Part shown: one piece after another, positions 44,044 to 54,309 of the stretch | How positions within the stretch are numbered: position 1 is the stretch's first letter | How the letters are laid out: the number at the start of each line of letters is the position of its first letter | Source: Zhongshania antarctica | GTDB lineage: Bacteria > Pseudomonadota > Gammaproteobacteria > Pseudomonadales > Spongiibacteraceae | Assembly: GCF_014202945.1 (NCBI RefSeq) | Contig: NZ_JACHHW010000001.1 | Location: 62,001 to 126,000, forward strand | DNA: 64,000 nt | Direction: 5' to 3' | Notes under the pieces: model-generated | Databases searched by the model: none | Seen by the model: only the letters and a program-made list of their open reading frames with translations | Told to the model about the DNA's origin: nothing | Made by a program: the position numbers and the translations under genes

Positions 44044-44810
44044 GCACATCGCCCGAAACATTGTCGATTTTGTACCAAGATGAAAATATCGTCGCCATCA
44101 ATAAACCCACGGGGCTACTGGTTCATCGTAGCCCCATTGACCGCCACGAAACACGCTTTGCCATTCAAATGCTTCGGGATCAGATCGGCCAATATGTTTA
44201 CCCTGCACACCGCTTAGACAAGCCAACCTCAGGGGTATTACTGTTTGCGTTAAACTCAGACATCGCAAACCAACTCGCGCAAGCGTTTCAGGCTCACGAG
44301 GTCGAGAAATCCTACCTCGCGGTGCTGCGTGGCTACTGCCCCGACGCGGGCCACATCGATTACCCGCTGACGGAAGAACCCGATAAGCGCATTGCCCGCA
44401 GCAAACCTGCAGCACCGCAAGACGCCGTCACCAACTTCCGGCGCCTAGCGACGTACGAACTTGACGCCCACATTGAAACCTACCCCCAGTCGCGCTATTC
44501 CCTCGTCCTCGCCCAGCCTATGACCGGTCGTCGCCACCAGCTACGTCGCCACTTCAAGCATATATCGCACCCAATTATTGGTGACGCCAAGCACGGCCGC
44601 GGGCGTCATAATCGTTACTTTGCGGAGCAGCTCGACTGTCCACGCCTTCTACTTCACGCATTGCAGTTACGCTTTATTCACCCGCTAAGCAAACAGGAAA
44701 TACAGCTGCAAGCACCACTAGATCACCATTTCACCGGACTCATTAAGCGCTTTAGCTGGGAGGACAGTTTCACCACCGAATGGCAAGCCGAAAAGGTTAC
44801 TAAATTATAA
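44040..44810 (+). CDS. truC: tRNA pseudouridine(65) synthase TruC
   Basis: 256 residues of the RluA family. The catalytic motif is YPAHRLDKPTSGVLLFALN with the essential Asp; other matches to E. coli TruC are LSILYQDENIVAINKPTGLLVHRS, MTGRRHQLRRHFKHISHPIIGD and HALQLRFIHP. There is no S4 domain, as in TruC. Makes pseudouridine 65 in tRNAs. Confidence 0.92.
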   Translation: MSTSPETLSILYQDENIVAINKPTGLLVHRSPIDRHETRFAIQMLRDQIGQYVYPAHRLDKPTSGVLLFALNSDIANQLAQAFQAHEVEKSYLAVLRGYCPDAGHIDYPLTEEPDKRIARSKPAAPQDAVTNFRRLATYELDAHIETYPQSRYSLVLAQPMTGRRHQLRRHFKHISHPIIGDAKHGRGRHNRYFAEQLDCPRLLLHALQLRFIHPLSKQEIQLQAPLDHHFTGLIKRFSWEDSFTTEWQAEKVTKL

Positions 44811-44924
44811 CTTACATGCATGAAACTTTCGCCGTAAGCTAGGCATATGGGAACAATATCGCTTACCGCCCAGCGTACCGAGCTATGACTCCCACGCAAT
44901 AAGGGCAAGACAGGTGCAAGCTAA

Positions 44925-46526
44925 ATGAGCATAACGAACTATTACGATTACATCATTGTGGGTGCAGGCTCGGCCGGTTGCGCCCTAGCCAATCGATTAT
45001 CAGAAAACCCAAAACACAAAGTCTTATTACTCGAAGCGGGAGGCAAGGACACTCACCCTATGGTGCACATCCCTCTCGGCTTTGCCTTCACCATGAAAAA
45101 TCCAGACTTTAGCTGGTGTTATCAAAGTGAAGCCGAGCCCCATATGAATCAACGCCGCATTGATCAGCCTAGGGGCAAATTGCTTGGCGGTTCGAGCTCT
45201 ATTAACGGCATGGTGTATATTCGCGGCCAGCGGGAAGATTACGATCACTGGGCTGAGCTTGGCAATCGCGGCTGGGGCTACGATGATTTGTTACCGATTT
45301 TTAAACGCTGCGAACACAATAATAATGGCGAGGACGAGTATCACGGCAAAGACGGCCAGCTCTGGGTCGACAATGTCACTGACAAATACGACTTGGCGGA
45401 AATGTACATCCAGGCTGCGGTAGAGTCGGGTATTCCCCACAACACTGATTTCAATGGCGCCAGCCAGGAAGGTGCGGGGTATTTTCAGGTTAATATTCGC
45501 AACGGCCTACGCCAAAGTTGCGCCAAAACCTATTTAAAACCCATACTGAAACGTCCTAATTTGCAGATTGAAACCCGTGCCCTCGCGAGCCGCATTGAGT
45601 TTCAAGGCAATAAAGCCACGGCGTTGCGTTATCTGCAAAACAATAAAGAAATAACGGCCCGCTGCCGCGCCGAAATCATCCTCTGCGGTGGCACAATCAA
45701 TTCGCCGCAATTATTAGAGCTGTCGGGGATTGGCAATCCTGAATTATTGCAACAACGCAGCATTAAGGTCACTGTTGCCCTGCCTGGGGTTGGCGAAAAT
45801 TTGCAAGACCACCTCACCGTTAATACCCAGCGCGCTTTTGTTGGCTTAAAAACATTCTACGAAGACAGCCGCCCGCTGGCGATGATAAAAACCTTCGCTA
45901 AACTGATTTTTAAACGCAGCGGCATGCTGATTCACCCCGCGTCTCAAGTCGGTGTATTTTTTAAGACGGATCCCGCCTTAAACCGGCCAGATGCTCAGAT
46001 TCACTTCACCCCAGCTGCGGGCACCCAAGATGAAAAAGGTCGAATGATAACCGTGCCAGGTACTACTGCCACCGTTTGCTATTTGCGACCCAAAAGCCGT
46101 GGCTGGGTACATATCCGCAGCAACGACGCGCGCGATGCCCCGGCGCTACTGCATAATTACTTGGCCGAAGACGAAGACCGCCAGAAAATGATCGCCGCCG
46201 TGCGTAAAACCCGAGCTATTTTTGAGGCGCCGGTGTTTGCCGCAAATCGTCGGGACGAGCTAATTCCTGGACCGGAGATACAAAGCGATGAAGAGATATT
46301 AGAATTCATTCGCAATACGGGTGAATCGGTCTACCACCCCGTAGGCACCTGTAAAATGGGCAGCGACCCCATGGCCGTCGTCGACGACCGTCTAAAAGTA
46401 CATGGCGTAAGGGGCTTGCGGGTTGCCGATGCCTCTATTATGCCGACCTTGATCTCCGGCAACACCAATGCCACTGCAGTGCTCATTGGCGAGCGTTGCG
46501 CAGACTTTATTTTAAGTGGCGACTAG
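44925..46526 (+). CDS. GMC-family FAD-dependent oxidoreductase (choline/alcohol dehydrogenase-like)
   Basis: 533 residues. FAD-binding N-terminus [22 protein letters not shown] signature 1 ([19 protein letters not shown]), signature 2 ([16 protein letters not shown]) and the C-terminal active site [19 protein letters not shown] with the catalytic His. Close in kind to BetA and AlkJ, which oxidise alcohols; substrate not assignable. ATG 44925. No bet or alk genes are adjacent. Confidence 0.93.
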   Translation: MSITNYYDYIIVGAGSAGCALANRLSENPKHKVLLLEAGGKDTHPMVHIPLGFAFTMKNPDFSWCYQSEAEPHMNQRRIDQPRGKLLGGSSSINGMVYIRGQREDYDHWAELGNRGWGYDDLLPIFKRCEHNNNGEDEYHGKDGQLWVDNVTDKYDLAEMYIQAAVESGIPHNTDFNGASQEGAGYFQVNIRNGLRQSCAKTYLKPILKRPNLQIETRALASRIEFQGNKATALRYLQNNKEITARCRAEIILCGGTINSPQLLELSGIGNPELLQQRSIKVTVALPGVGENLQDHLTVNTQRAFVGLKTFYEDSRPLAMIKTFAKLIFKRSGMLIHPASQVGVFFKTDPALNRPDAQIHFTPAAGTQDEKGRMITVPGTTATVCYLRPKSRGWVHIRSNDARDAPALLHNYLAEDEDRQKMIAAVRKTRAIFEAPVFAANRRDELIPGPEIQSDEEILEFIRNTGESVYHPVGTCKMGSDPMAVVDDRLKVHGVRGLRVADASIMPTLISGNTNATAVLIGERCADFILSGD

Positions 46527-46541
46527 TAAGGTCTGTTGGCT

Positions 46542-47408
46542 TTAATTCTGCCGGTAGGGTATCTGGCAATATTCGATACCTCGCACCGGCCGAATGCCGT
46601 GCTTAGCCAAACACATTTTCATGGAGTTCATCGACAAGCTGATATTTGGTGTTGGGCCGAGAAACACGTGATCGAGCGCGACCGGCTCATGGTCTTCTAA
46701 CGCTAAGGCAAAGCTCATATACGGCACTAACATGCTCCGCCCCTCGCGAAAGCTAACCGCCGCTTGACGATAATCGGGAACAACTGGCGACACCAAACGC
46801 CACTCTTGCTCCTCTTCAAATGAAGGGTGTTTGAGAATGGCCGCCAACCGCAGTAAATCGCTTTCTAAATGCTCAAAGAGTTCGTGGTATACATCGCGCT
46901 CCACACCATCATCAATCTCTATCGCTAACACCTCAACGGCATCGAGCACTTGGGCGATTAATTTTTGTTGCGTGTGGCGATCATAAATACAGCGCCCCAT
47001 GCGAAATTCCTGCACCTGAGCACAGCGGCTTACGGTTTCAGGGTTAAACCCCAGACTAGCCCCCTTGCCGATGGCGCTATAACCCCGCCACTGACTCAGC
47101 AAATTGCCATTAGCCCGAAACGACGCCCCAAACAGAATATGACCGTTAGTGATGCGGTTTTTCACCCAGTCTAAAAAACTGGTAAGTAAATGCGGGCGAC
47201 TGTGGCCGCTATTAATACGCTCAGCCACTTCACGCTCCACCAAATCGGCAGTGTGGCGCAGTTCCGCCGAGTCATTCATATATCGAATATCACTGGCCCA
47301 CAGAGTGCGACTGCCAACAATACCCAAAACGCCGCTTAAGGAAGTGTAGTGATAAAGTGTTTCCTGAGGCTGTTCCGAAAATAGTGCCTCGGTTATCCTG
47401 CTAATCAT
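46542..47408 (-). CDS. DUF2971-family protein
   Basis: 288 residues. LYHYTSLSGVLGIVGSRTLWASDIRYMNDSAELRH is the DUF2971 N-terminal signature; FRMGRCIYDRHTQQKLI and FEEEQEWRLV follow in order. Function of the family is unknown; it is frequent in accessory regions. ATG 47408 has GGGGGAGG upstream. It lies 69 bases after the esterase gene on the same strand. Confidence 0.9.
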   Translation of the reverse strand: MISRITEALFSEQPQETLYHYTSLSGVLGIVGSRTLWASDIRYMNDSAELRHTADLVEREVAERINSGHSRPHLLTSFLDWVKNRITNGHILFGASFRANGNLLSQWRGYSAIGKGASLGFNPETVSRCAQVQEFRMGRCIYDRHTQQKLIAQVLDAVEVLAIEIDDGVERDVYHELFEHLESDLLRLAAILKHPSFEEEQEWRLVSPVVPDYRQAAVSFREGRSMLVPYMSFALALEDHEPVALDHVFLGPTPNISLSMNSMKMCLAKHGIRPVRGIEYCQIPYRQN

Positions 47409-47477
47409 AACCCTCCCCCGTTATTCACCGCGTATTTACGTGTAAGTATAGACTGCCAGCAGTTGATTAAAGGCGCT

Positions 47478-48269
47478 TTACACCTGGGCATTGTCCGCAG
47501 CCAAAAAGTCGGCGACCATCGCGTTAAAAATCTGCGGAAACTCGGCGTGAAGCCAATGCCCAGCCCCGGCGATGGTAAGTAAGGCCATTTGCGGGAATTG
47601 GCGCTGCATCGGCACGCGATTCTCGTCGCGAATATACTTAGACAGTTCACCGCGGATAAACAGCGTGGGGCCTGCAAAGGGTTCAGCACTCGGTGCGTCA
47701 CGTAGGTTGTCATAGCAGTCGGCAATCACCGGCAGATTCATCCGCCACGCCCACGCATCTTTGCCGTCGCGCACTATATTCTTTAAGAGAAACTGCCTAA
47801 TAGCCAGCTCCGGAACAGCGTTCTGCAATAAATTATCGGCCTGTTCGCGACTGCGCAGAGCCCTCAAGTCCATTCCTAATAGGGCTGTGATGATTTCGTC
47901 ATGCCCACGCCCGTAGCGTACGGGGGCAATATCGGCAACAACCAAGCGACTGACCCTGTCCGGCGCCGTTACCGCCACTTGCATCGCCACTTTACCGCCG
48001 AGAGAATGACCGAGAATATGGGCTTGCTGGATTCCTAAGGTGTCCATAGTGGCCAGCACGTCTTCAGCCATGGTCGGTATATCCATAATATCGCTGTGTG
48101 GCGACTTACCGTGATTGCGTAAATCCATGCGAATAACTTTATAGTCCGCCGCTAAACTGCGAGCAACAGCCATTAAATTACTGGCCGAACCAAATAAACC
48201 GTGCAATAAAATTACGGGGAAAGCGCCGTCACCGCTCACTTCAGTATGTAAACTAAGAACCCTGGGCAT
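47478..48269 (-). CDS. Alpha/beta hydrolase, YbfF-like esterase
   Basis: 263 residues. HG loop VILLHGLFGSASNLMAVA, nucleophile elbow HILGHSLGGKVAMQVA, and a late His in AGAGHWLHAEFPQ. The layout, with DLRNHGKSPHSD, is that of the YbfF esterase group, which acts on acyl esters such as acyl-CoA. ATG 48269 is used; ATG 48287 is the alternative. Confidence 0.92.
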   Translation of the reverse strand: MPRVLSLHTEVSGDGAFPVILLHGLFGSASNLMAVARSLAADYKVIRMDLRNHGKSPHSDIMDIPTMAEDVLATMDTLGIQQAHILGHSLGGKVAMQVAVTAPDRVSRLVVADIAPVRYGRGHDEIITALLGMDLRALRSREQADNLLQNAVPELAIRQFLLKNIVRDGKDAWAWRMNLPVIADCYDNLRDAPSAEPFAGPTLFIRGELSKYIRDENRVPMQRQFPQMALLTIAGAGHWLHAEFPQIFNAMVADFLAADNAQV

Positions 48270-48336
48270 ATGTTCGCTTCTCTTCATCTATAGCGGTTGC
48301 TAGAATGCACAGGCTTTCAAATAAAAAGGTGTTACT

Positions 48337-49152
48337 GTGCGATTAACTTTTCTCATTTTAGTATTGGTCGGTGCTGTCGTCAGCACAGGCTGTAGTTCAA
48401 CAGATTACAACCCGACGACCTACGATTATTTTATCAGTCGCGATGATCTCAAACAAAAGCCCTTAAAAAAAGTCATACTGGCAACGGTCAATGTTAGTGG
48501 CGAACCCACGCGCTCGATCTTGCGTGACAGCGTAGATAAAGTCGACAATCACGTTGTGGACTATCTTGAGAGCAACGGCTACCGCTTTGCACCTAGCCAC
48601 TTATTTGATAATGCTTGGCGTCAGGCCCTGCTTAGCTTCGGCAACTTTTATGACCCGACCACAGGTAAGGTTGATCGGGTTGCTTGGCAACAAGTTATGG
48701 CAGCAACACTGCAAAGCCTAAAAGAGCACAAAGACATCGACGCCGTTATCTTCACCGACCTGCTTGAACATGACATTCAGCACAGCCCCGGCATGAAACA
48801 CTATGCGCGCTGGTACGGCGTAAGCCGGGAACCGGCAACCGAAGGCCCGACGTCAAGTGTGCCTACAGACTTCAATTGGACACAAATCATTAAAGGCGCC
48901 ACGCTTATGGTGACCATTTACACCACCGACGGCAAACCCTTGTTTTCTAGCCGCGGCGGTATAGATACTCTACACAGTATCGACTCCCGCAAGTCGCAAA
49001 AGAGCTTTGTACGCCGCAAGAAAATATTGAGCCGGTCAAGCAATATTGAAGAAGGCATTGAGCTCGCTTTTCACCCATTAATCACGATGAAGCGCTACCC
49101 AGGAAAGGCGCGGCCAGCAGCAGAAGCGAACGAAGCCGCTACAGCTCAGTAG
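48337..49152 (+). CDS. Conserved lipoprotein of unknown function
   Basis: 271 residues from GTG 48337 (AGGT upstream). A signal peptide with lipobox-like VVSTGCSS. The mature part (VILATVNVSGEPTRSILRDSVD; HKDIDAVIFTDLLEHDIQ; TLMVTIYTTDGKPLFSSRGGID) looks like a periplasmic alpha/beta domain of the kind found in outer-membrane lipoproteins of transport or assembly systems, but I recognise no family. Its last bases overlap the convergent hupE-like gene by seven. Confidence 0.8.
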   Translation: MRLTFLILVLVGAVVSTGCSSTDYNPTTYDYFISRDDLKQKPLKKVILATVNVSGEPTRSILRDSVDKVDNHVVDYLESNGYRFAPSHLFDNAWRQALLSFGNFYDPTTGKVDRVAWQQVMAATLQSLKEHKDIDAVIFTDLLEHDIQHSPGMKHYARWYGVSREPATEGPTSSVPTDFNWTQIIKGATLMVTIYTTDGKPLFSSRGGIDTLHSIDSRKSQKSFVRRKKILSRSSNIEEGIELAFHPLITMKRYPGKARPAAEANEAATAQ

Positions 49153-50147
49153 ATTCCAATATTCAAGGCGGCGTCGGCAACAGCGACGCCGCGCCCTACT
49201 AACCAGAATACTGACACTGAGCCCATCGCGTATATTGCCGCCCATCGTAGCCCGTCAATCCACTGTGGCCGCAAACAACGGCGCAATACCCACATCACGC
49301 CCAGAACGCCAATAATAAACAGCAGCTGCCCAAGTTCAATCCCTAAATTAAAGCCCAGCAATGCGGGCACAAGGCCCACCCCGCCGTCGAGCAGTTCACT
49401 CAATACACCGGCAAAACCCAAACCATGCAATAAGCCAAAGCCAGCCACCAATATGTTCATACTCACGAGAGACCGTTGCCGCTGGCGTCGCTCGGCCAAA
49501 TAACACGCCATGAGTAGCACACTCAGTGCTATAAGACTTTCTGCCAAAGTTGGTGCGTACGGAATAATACCCAAGCTCACCAAGGCTAAACTAATACTGT
49601 GTCCAAGCGTAAAGCTAGTAACCAATAACAACAAAGGCCTGAAACCACTGGCCAACATCAGCAAACCAAGCACAAATAACAAATGATCGCTGCCAACCAA
49701 AATATGATTAAAGCCGAGACCACCAAACTGCAGCAAACCCTGCGACCAACCGACGTTAGACCGAGGAATAAAATAATCGTCATCGCTGCGCAGCAACACC
49801 TGCTGCTGACCGCCACCGATGCCATACCACCGCAATAAGGCCGCTGTTTTCGATTCACTTAGACCAGCAATTGAAACGCCGGCGCTATGCGTGAGCACCC
49901 CACACACAACGGAATACCTATATTCAGTAGCGCTACCGCGAATACCTTGTTCCACACCACCAAGTGATCGGCAATCAGCTGGTAGGACAGGCATTGGTTG
50001 TTTAAGCGATTGAAGCGGCGTGCGCCACAGCAACTCAACTACCCCGCCGGGCTGCTCACGCAATTCCAGTAGTGAGGGAGCGAAATTATGTGCCTGCGCA
50101 AAACTGCTAAGGCAGATTAGGATGCAAAAAAACTTAAACCTCGTCAT
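49146..50147 (-). CDS. HupE/UreJ-family membrane protein
   Basis: About 333 residues. A signal peptide (ends FAQA) and a periplasmic N-terminal domain of about 130 residues, then the HupE/UreJ_2 region: FNHILVGSDHLLFVLGLLML, TSFTLGHSISLALVSLG, LVAGFGLLHGLGFAGVL and further TMs. The His residues in the membrane motifs are those thought to handle nickel in HupE/UreJ, but no hydrogenase or urease genes are here. It overlaps the upstream isomerase gene by 14 bases and is the third gene of the DUF3604 operon. Confidence 0.9.
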   Translation of the reverse strand: MTRFKFFCILICLSSFAQAHNFAPSLLELREQPGGVVELLWRTPLQSLKQPMPVLPADCRSLGGVEQGIRGSATEYRYSVVCGVLTHSAGVSIAGLSESKTAALLRWYGIGGGQQQVLLRSDDDYFIPRSNVGWSQGLLQFGGLGFNHILVGSDHLLFVLGLLMLASGFRPLLLLVTSFTLGHSISLALVSLGIIPYAPTLAESLIALSVLLMACYLAERRQRQRSLVSMNILVAGFGLLHGLGFAGVLSELLDGGVGLVPALLGFNLGIELGQLLFIIGVLGVMWVLRRCLRPQWIDGLRWAAIYAMGSVSVFWLVGRGVAVADAALNIGIY

Positions 50148-51057
50148 TGCATAACACCCGATACTGCCCACGCAATTTCGTTACATAGGCCTGCCAGCCG
50201 CGACGCTGCTGCTCGCGCTGCCACAGTAGATTCAGCTCTAGACGCACTGCGGCAAAATCCTTAGCCCCACCAGGGAAATACGCCTGCCACTTAATGAGGT
50301 GCCAGCCATAGACCGACTTCACTGGGCCAAACCACTGACCTAAGCTCATCGCCGAGTTCGTATCAGGCCAAAAATCAGCGCCGAATATCGCATTAATTTC
50401 ACGAGTAGTTAATTGATTAAATAACTCACCGCTAAGAAATACATCTGCGCTCGCGGGCAATTCCTCGCCATTAAGATTGCTCAGTGCCTGCTCTGCACGC
50501 ATTTTCGCTAAAGGCGTATCTCCAGAATAAAACCGCTGCTGAAAACTGTAGCGCGAAGGTTTAGTACTGATTGCAGGATTATCGTCATACAATCGTTTTA
50601 AGGCGTGTTCGCTCGGTTCTGGCCCTTGTGTATCTGCGATGACGCGATGCTCCAACAACTGAATTAAGCGCCGACGAATGACTTCATCGCTGTCGAGCAA
50701 ACCCATGGCCAATACCGTTTCGATTTGATCTGCACGATCCCCGTCAATACCGAGAAATTCCGCATCGCGCAGAAGACGCTGAACAATAACTTCATCACCT
50801 TTGTGCAGACCCTTAATCAGAGCTTCGCGAAAAAACATTTGCTCGTCCATTGCGCTCTGTCTGAGTGCCTGCCGTAATTTATCGGTCATTGGCTGACGAT
50901 TTTGCTGAGCCCACTTTGCCGCCATCGAGTCGATTTCAATTTTCGATGGGCAAACTAACTCCCGCTGCAGATACCGCGAGTAAAGCTCATCAACCCCGTA
51001 TAGCACGATGCCAAGCACAATAAAGTGGAATAACTTGGCGCGAAGCAAGCGAGTCAC
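50134..51057 (-). CDS. Membrane-anchored parvulin-type peptidyl-prolyl isomerase
   Basis: 307 residues. One N-terminal TM (FHFIVLGIVLYGVDELY), a helical chaperone-like region, then a degenerate parvulin domain ending GQWFGPVKSVYGWHLIKWQ, the typical last block. Periplasmic side expected. Begins with GTG overlapping the DUF3604 stop (GTGA). Likely folds or escorts one of the operon's products. Confidence 0.85.
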   Translation of the reverse strand: MTRLLRAKLFHFIVLGIVLYGVDELYSRYLQRELVCPSKIEIDSMAAKWAQQNRQPMTDKLRQALRQSAMDEQMFFREALIKGLHKGDEVIVQRLLRDAEFLGIDGDRADQIETVLAMGLLDSDEVIRRRLIQLLEHRVIADTQGPEPSEHALKRLYDDNPAISTKPSRYSFQQRFYSGDTPLAKMRAEQALSNLNGEELPASADVFLSGELFNQLTTREINAIFGADFWPDTNSAMSLGQWFGPVKSVYGWHLIKWQAYFPGGAKDFAAVRLELNLLWQREQQRRGWQAYVTKLRGQYRVLCNDEV

Positions 51058-53081
51058 TGCTGGGTAGACTCAGGGGTTTGAGAATCCACTTGCACAGCTG
51101 CCGGGCCGTACCATATTGGCGAACTCCAGGCGCGCTCCTGAATAATTGGCCGATGTTCTGCGCTGCAACAAGACTCGAAACCCGCTTTAATCGTCTCTGG
51201 CTGCTGGCAATCGACCGCTGCGGCAACACACAGCTGCTGACTCCATCGGCAACTCGGGTTTTCCAAAACCCGCGTATAATAATATGCGCGCTGGGCGGGA
51301 TTAAAATTGGGGTCCTGCCAATGAGCGCAGAGTTGTGGCGCGCCTTTGCCATAGGTTTTGCATGTTGCCAAGTCAACACCGACCTCAGCAGCACCACTAC
51401 TGGCAACATCAATAACCTGCTCGCTGCTCTCACCGTCTGGGCCAACACTAACCTTGATAATTTGAACTGTTTTTAATGGCATGCCCGGCTGGCTCGTGGT
51501 GCCTGGGTCCATGCGAGCAAATACTGAAAAAACCGGCGCGTCGTTACTGTGCGCTGGCGGTGGTAGTAAATCACCGCCCATGGCAACGCCGTGCTCATAA
51601 CCACTCGCTACGTAATCTTGCTGTTCACACATATCAGCAGGCAACTGCCAGCCACCAAAAAACCGTAATTCAATACGAGGGCCACTGGTGGCGTAAGTTT
51701 CTCGGCGTTGCATGGCTGAAAAAATACTCTCTCGACTGTTCTCCGTCGCCCAAACTGCGGCTAAGCCACCGGGATTAAATTCCAAATCATCGGGCAAGCC
51801 TTCGGGCAGCTGGGCGCCAGCCGGCACCCCAGCGCCGCCGTGACCTAAAAACCCCTTCTCATTAACCGCGCCTGGCGCGCTGATATGAGTATCTGAGCTG
51901 GCAATAAAGCCCAATTTAAATGGATTCACCCCCAGGCGCTGCTCTTGGGCCATCCCCTCCTTTAAAACATCGCGAACAAAGCCCGACTTTTCTGTAGCCT
52001 CCTCACGGAGGAATGGCACAAACTTACCAGAGAAGCGGCTGTACGGTAGCTGCTCAAAGCCACACAATTCATCGGCACTACTAAGGGGGTTATAAAAGCA
52101 CTCTGAACTGCCCTTATGCTGCATAATTTCAACTAAGCGCTCAAGCCGCTGGCGTTGCGCCGCGTCGGCCGCTGTTATCGCAGAGCCATCATCCCTGACT
52201 GTGCTAAACATATAGCCGTCACTTAAATTCGAGTTATGGGGGATGACTAACACCTCGCAGCCAGTGCCAGCATTAACGCAATCACGATCCAAACCGTCCC
52301 AGAGCAGTGGCGCCGATGGCGTATCAATAAAGCTTAAGGGCAGTGCCGGTACTTGTTCGTTCTTAAAAATAATATTGCGATGTAAGTTGGCGAGATTCGC
52401 CGACGCGCCAGTCCACTCATAGGCAACAAAGCTGGTAAATTCACAATCACTGCTGCGATCATAGGCATTTTCGGCAGCCTGCTGAATTTCTTGCCACGGA
52501 CGCAAACCGGCCTGGCGACAGCGCTCACCATCCTTGCCGCAGAAGCCTAAACGGCCAGCAAGAGAAGCCTGTGTATTAAATATAAAAAACGCGGCGCGCG
52601 GATAGTGACGAAAAAGCTTACATTGCCAACTGCCGTGGCCAGCCAACGCTGGGTCGCTACAAATTTCCACTTCACCAAATAGCTCAGCGTGATCGGTTAC
52701 CACGGCAAAATCGAGAGGACGATCTAATTGCAAGGTACGTAACGGCTGCCCATCTGCGGTCCACGGCTGAACACCAATCGCCGCGCCACGGGCAAAATGG
52801 TATGCATCTGCGGGCGAGGTCCGAGTACCCTGGGTACTGGCGTCTAGAGAGAATTTGGTGTGCACGTGAGTGTCACCAAAAAGGACTTTACCTAGCGGGT
52901 ATTGCTGAGTGCAGGGCTCGCGCTGCTCTTGATATGGCTCTGCATCACGCAACTGGCCCGTCAGTGGCTGACCGCTGACCACGCTCGCAGATAACAGTGT
53001 GACCAGGGCAATAAGCGTTTTTTTACAGTTCCACAGACGCAGAAGCGCTAGCAATAAAACTCGCATCGGCAATAATTCCAT
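51054..53081 (-). CDS. DUF3604 protein, PHP-like metal-dependent hydrolase
   Basis: About 675 residues. After a signal-peptide-like N-terminus the sequence has LFGDTHVHTKFSLDAS, FAVVTDHAELFG, FVAYEWTG, VIPHNSNLSDG and GFIASSDTHISAPG, in the order of PHP-domain metal-binding motifs, which defines DUF3604. Probably a secreted metal-dependent phosphoesterase or amidohydrolase. The start is uncertain (ATG 53099, 53081 or 53066). It heads the operon DUF3604 / isomerase / HupE. Confidence 0.88.
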   Translation of the reverse strand: MELLPMRVLLLALLRLWNCKKTLIALVTLLSASVVSGQPLTGQLRDAEPYQEQREPCTQQYPLGKVLFGDTHVHTKFSLDASTQGTRTSPADAYHFARGAAIGVQPWTADGQPLRTLQLDRPLDFAVVTDHAELFGEVEICSDPALAGHGSWQCKLFRHYPRAAFFIFNTQASLAGRLGFCGKDGERCRQAGLRPWQEIQQAAENAYDRSSDCEFTSFVAYEWTGASANLANLHRNIIFKNEQVPALPLSFIDTPSAPLLWDGLDRDCVNAGTGCEVLVIPHNSNLSDGYMFSTVRDDGSAITAADAAQRQRLERLVEIMQHKGSSECFYNPLSSADELCGFEQLPYSRFSGKFVPFLREEATEKSGFVRDVLKEGMAQEQRLGVNPFKLGFIASSDTHISAPGAVNEKGFLGHGGAGVPAGAQLPEGLPDDLEFNPGGLAAVWATENSRESIFSAMQRRETYATSGPRIELRFFGGWQLPADMCEQQDYVASGYEHGVAMGGDLLPPPAHSNDAPVFSVFARMDPGTTSQPGMPLKTVQIIKVSVGPDGESSEQVIDVASSGAAEVGVDLATCKTYGKGAPQLCAHWQDPNFNPAQRAYYYTRVLENPSCRWSQQLCVAAAVDCQQPETIKAGFESCCSAEHRPIIQERAWSSPIWYGPAAVQVDSQTPESTQQ

Positions 53082-53231
53082 TTTTATGAGTTCAGGCATT
53101 ATCCCCATGACTACACGATGAAGCCATGATCCTTTCGCAGTAGCAGCACTCACGCGATTTGATACGGTTCAGCCATGGTTCAGATTCGCTATGCCACTCT
53201 GTTGCTGTTCTTCAGCCTAGGAGTCATTATC

Positions 53232-53540
53232 ATGAAATTAAGTACTAGCCTCGTTCTTATAGCTGGGCTGGCGTTCGCCGTAAACAGCTATGCCGACCAC
53301 CAGCGTGGTGACAGCGAGTTTGAGGCCCGCTATCGGTATAGTAATGGCAAGGGACATGACCGCCACGCCTATAAACACCATCATGATCATCATGATGTTT
53401 ATTACGTACGCGACGATCACCATGACCATCATGACCGATACCATGACCGTTACTATGTTCGCCATGTTCATAGTCGCCACTGTGGCCATCACTACGAGCC
53501 CGCGTTTAATACCCGCGTCAAGGTATTTCTTGGGATTTAA
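53232..53540 (+). CDS. His-rich secreted protein
   Basis: 102 residues. Signal peptide (MKLSTSLVLIAGLAFAVNSYA), then a mature chain with 18 His, mostly in HHDHHD-type clusters with Asp and Tyr, and a single Cys (SRHCGHH). Such chains bind Ni, Zn or Cu. It is divergent from the DUF3604/HupE operon, which also points to metals. ATG 53232 has AGGAG eight bases upstream; an upstream in-frame start would bury the signal peptide. Confidence 0.85.
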   Translation: MKLSTSLVLIAGLAFAVNSYADHQRGDSEFEARYRYSNGKGHDRHAYKHHHDHHDVYYVRDDHHDHHDRYHDRYYVRHVHSRHCGHHYEPAFNTRVKVFLGI

Positions 53541-53579
53541 CCCCAAGGCCGCTGCGCCCAAATCAGCGGCCTTGGCGCC

Positions 53580-54203
53580 CTATTCGCCAAAGCGCGATTT
53601 CATACCGGCAAACCAATTTTGCAGCACTGGGCAGTTGTCTGGAATTTGGCGTTTGACCCAGCCAGAAAAGCCCAAGGTAACATAGAGATCAATATCTGCC
53701 TGACTTAAGTCATTGCCGACTAGGAAATCTTGACGACTCAGCTCTGCATTCATCGCCTCGTAAAAAGCGCCAATACGAAGATTACCGCGGTCAATTAGCG
53801 CGGGAATTTGTGGCATTTTTAAAGGCCCTGGCAATGGGCGGTCTTTAAAGGCCTCACCTTTATTGCGCAGCACTTCAGCCACTGCGGAGAAGCCTTCAAA
53901 AAATATCTGGTGGCAACGACCAATAACCTGAGCCCGCTCTAGATCGCTGCGACCAAACAAGGGCTTCTCTGGGTGTAAGCTATCGAGATACAGGCAGATC
54001 GCAATGGTATCGGTCAACACAGTGCCGTCGTCGAGCACCAAAATTGGCAGCGTTGACCGCGGATTAATGGCGCAAAAACTGTCAGAAAACTGCTCCTTAG
54101 TCATCATATCTATAGCTTGGGTATTGATACTAATACCCTTATGCTTGATAAACAGCCCGAGACGTCGAGGATTTGGTGCCGGTTCATAGGTATATAATTT
54201 CAC
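53580..54203 (-). CDS. Glutathione S-transferase-like protein
   Basis: 207 residues. N-terminal thioredoxin-fold (MKLYTYEPAPNPRRLGLFIKHKGI; STLPILVLDDGTVLTDTIAICLYLD with the PI and glutathione-contacting ED/TDT region) and a helical C-terminal domain (FLVGNDLSQADIDLYVTL). Complete; the substrate is unknown. Confidence 0.93.
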   Translation of the reverse strand: MKLYTYEPAPNPRRLGLFIKHKGISINTQAIDMMTKEQFSDSFCAINPRSTLPILVLDDGTVLTDTIAICLYLDSLHPEKPLFGRSDLERAQVIGRCHQIFFEGFSAVAEVLRNKGEAFKDRPLPGPLKMPQIPALIDRGNLRIGAFYEAMNAELSRQDFLVGNDLSQADIDLYVTLGFSGWVKRQIPDNCPVLQNWFAGMKSRFGE

Positions 54204-54309
54204 TTATCTCTCCCGTGTTTTATTTACTTACAAAATCAATGCAATATTCAGCTCAAGTTAAGGCTGGGCAGACTAGGCTATCTGCTAACTGACCACGGGA
54301 GTATATGCC

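Noticed and set aside
49146-50147. Part of a hydrogenase or urease cluster
   Set aside because: No structural or accessory genes of either enzyme lie nearby.
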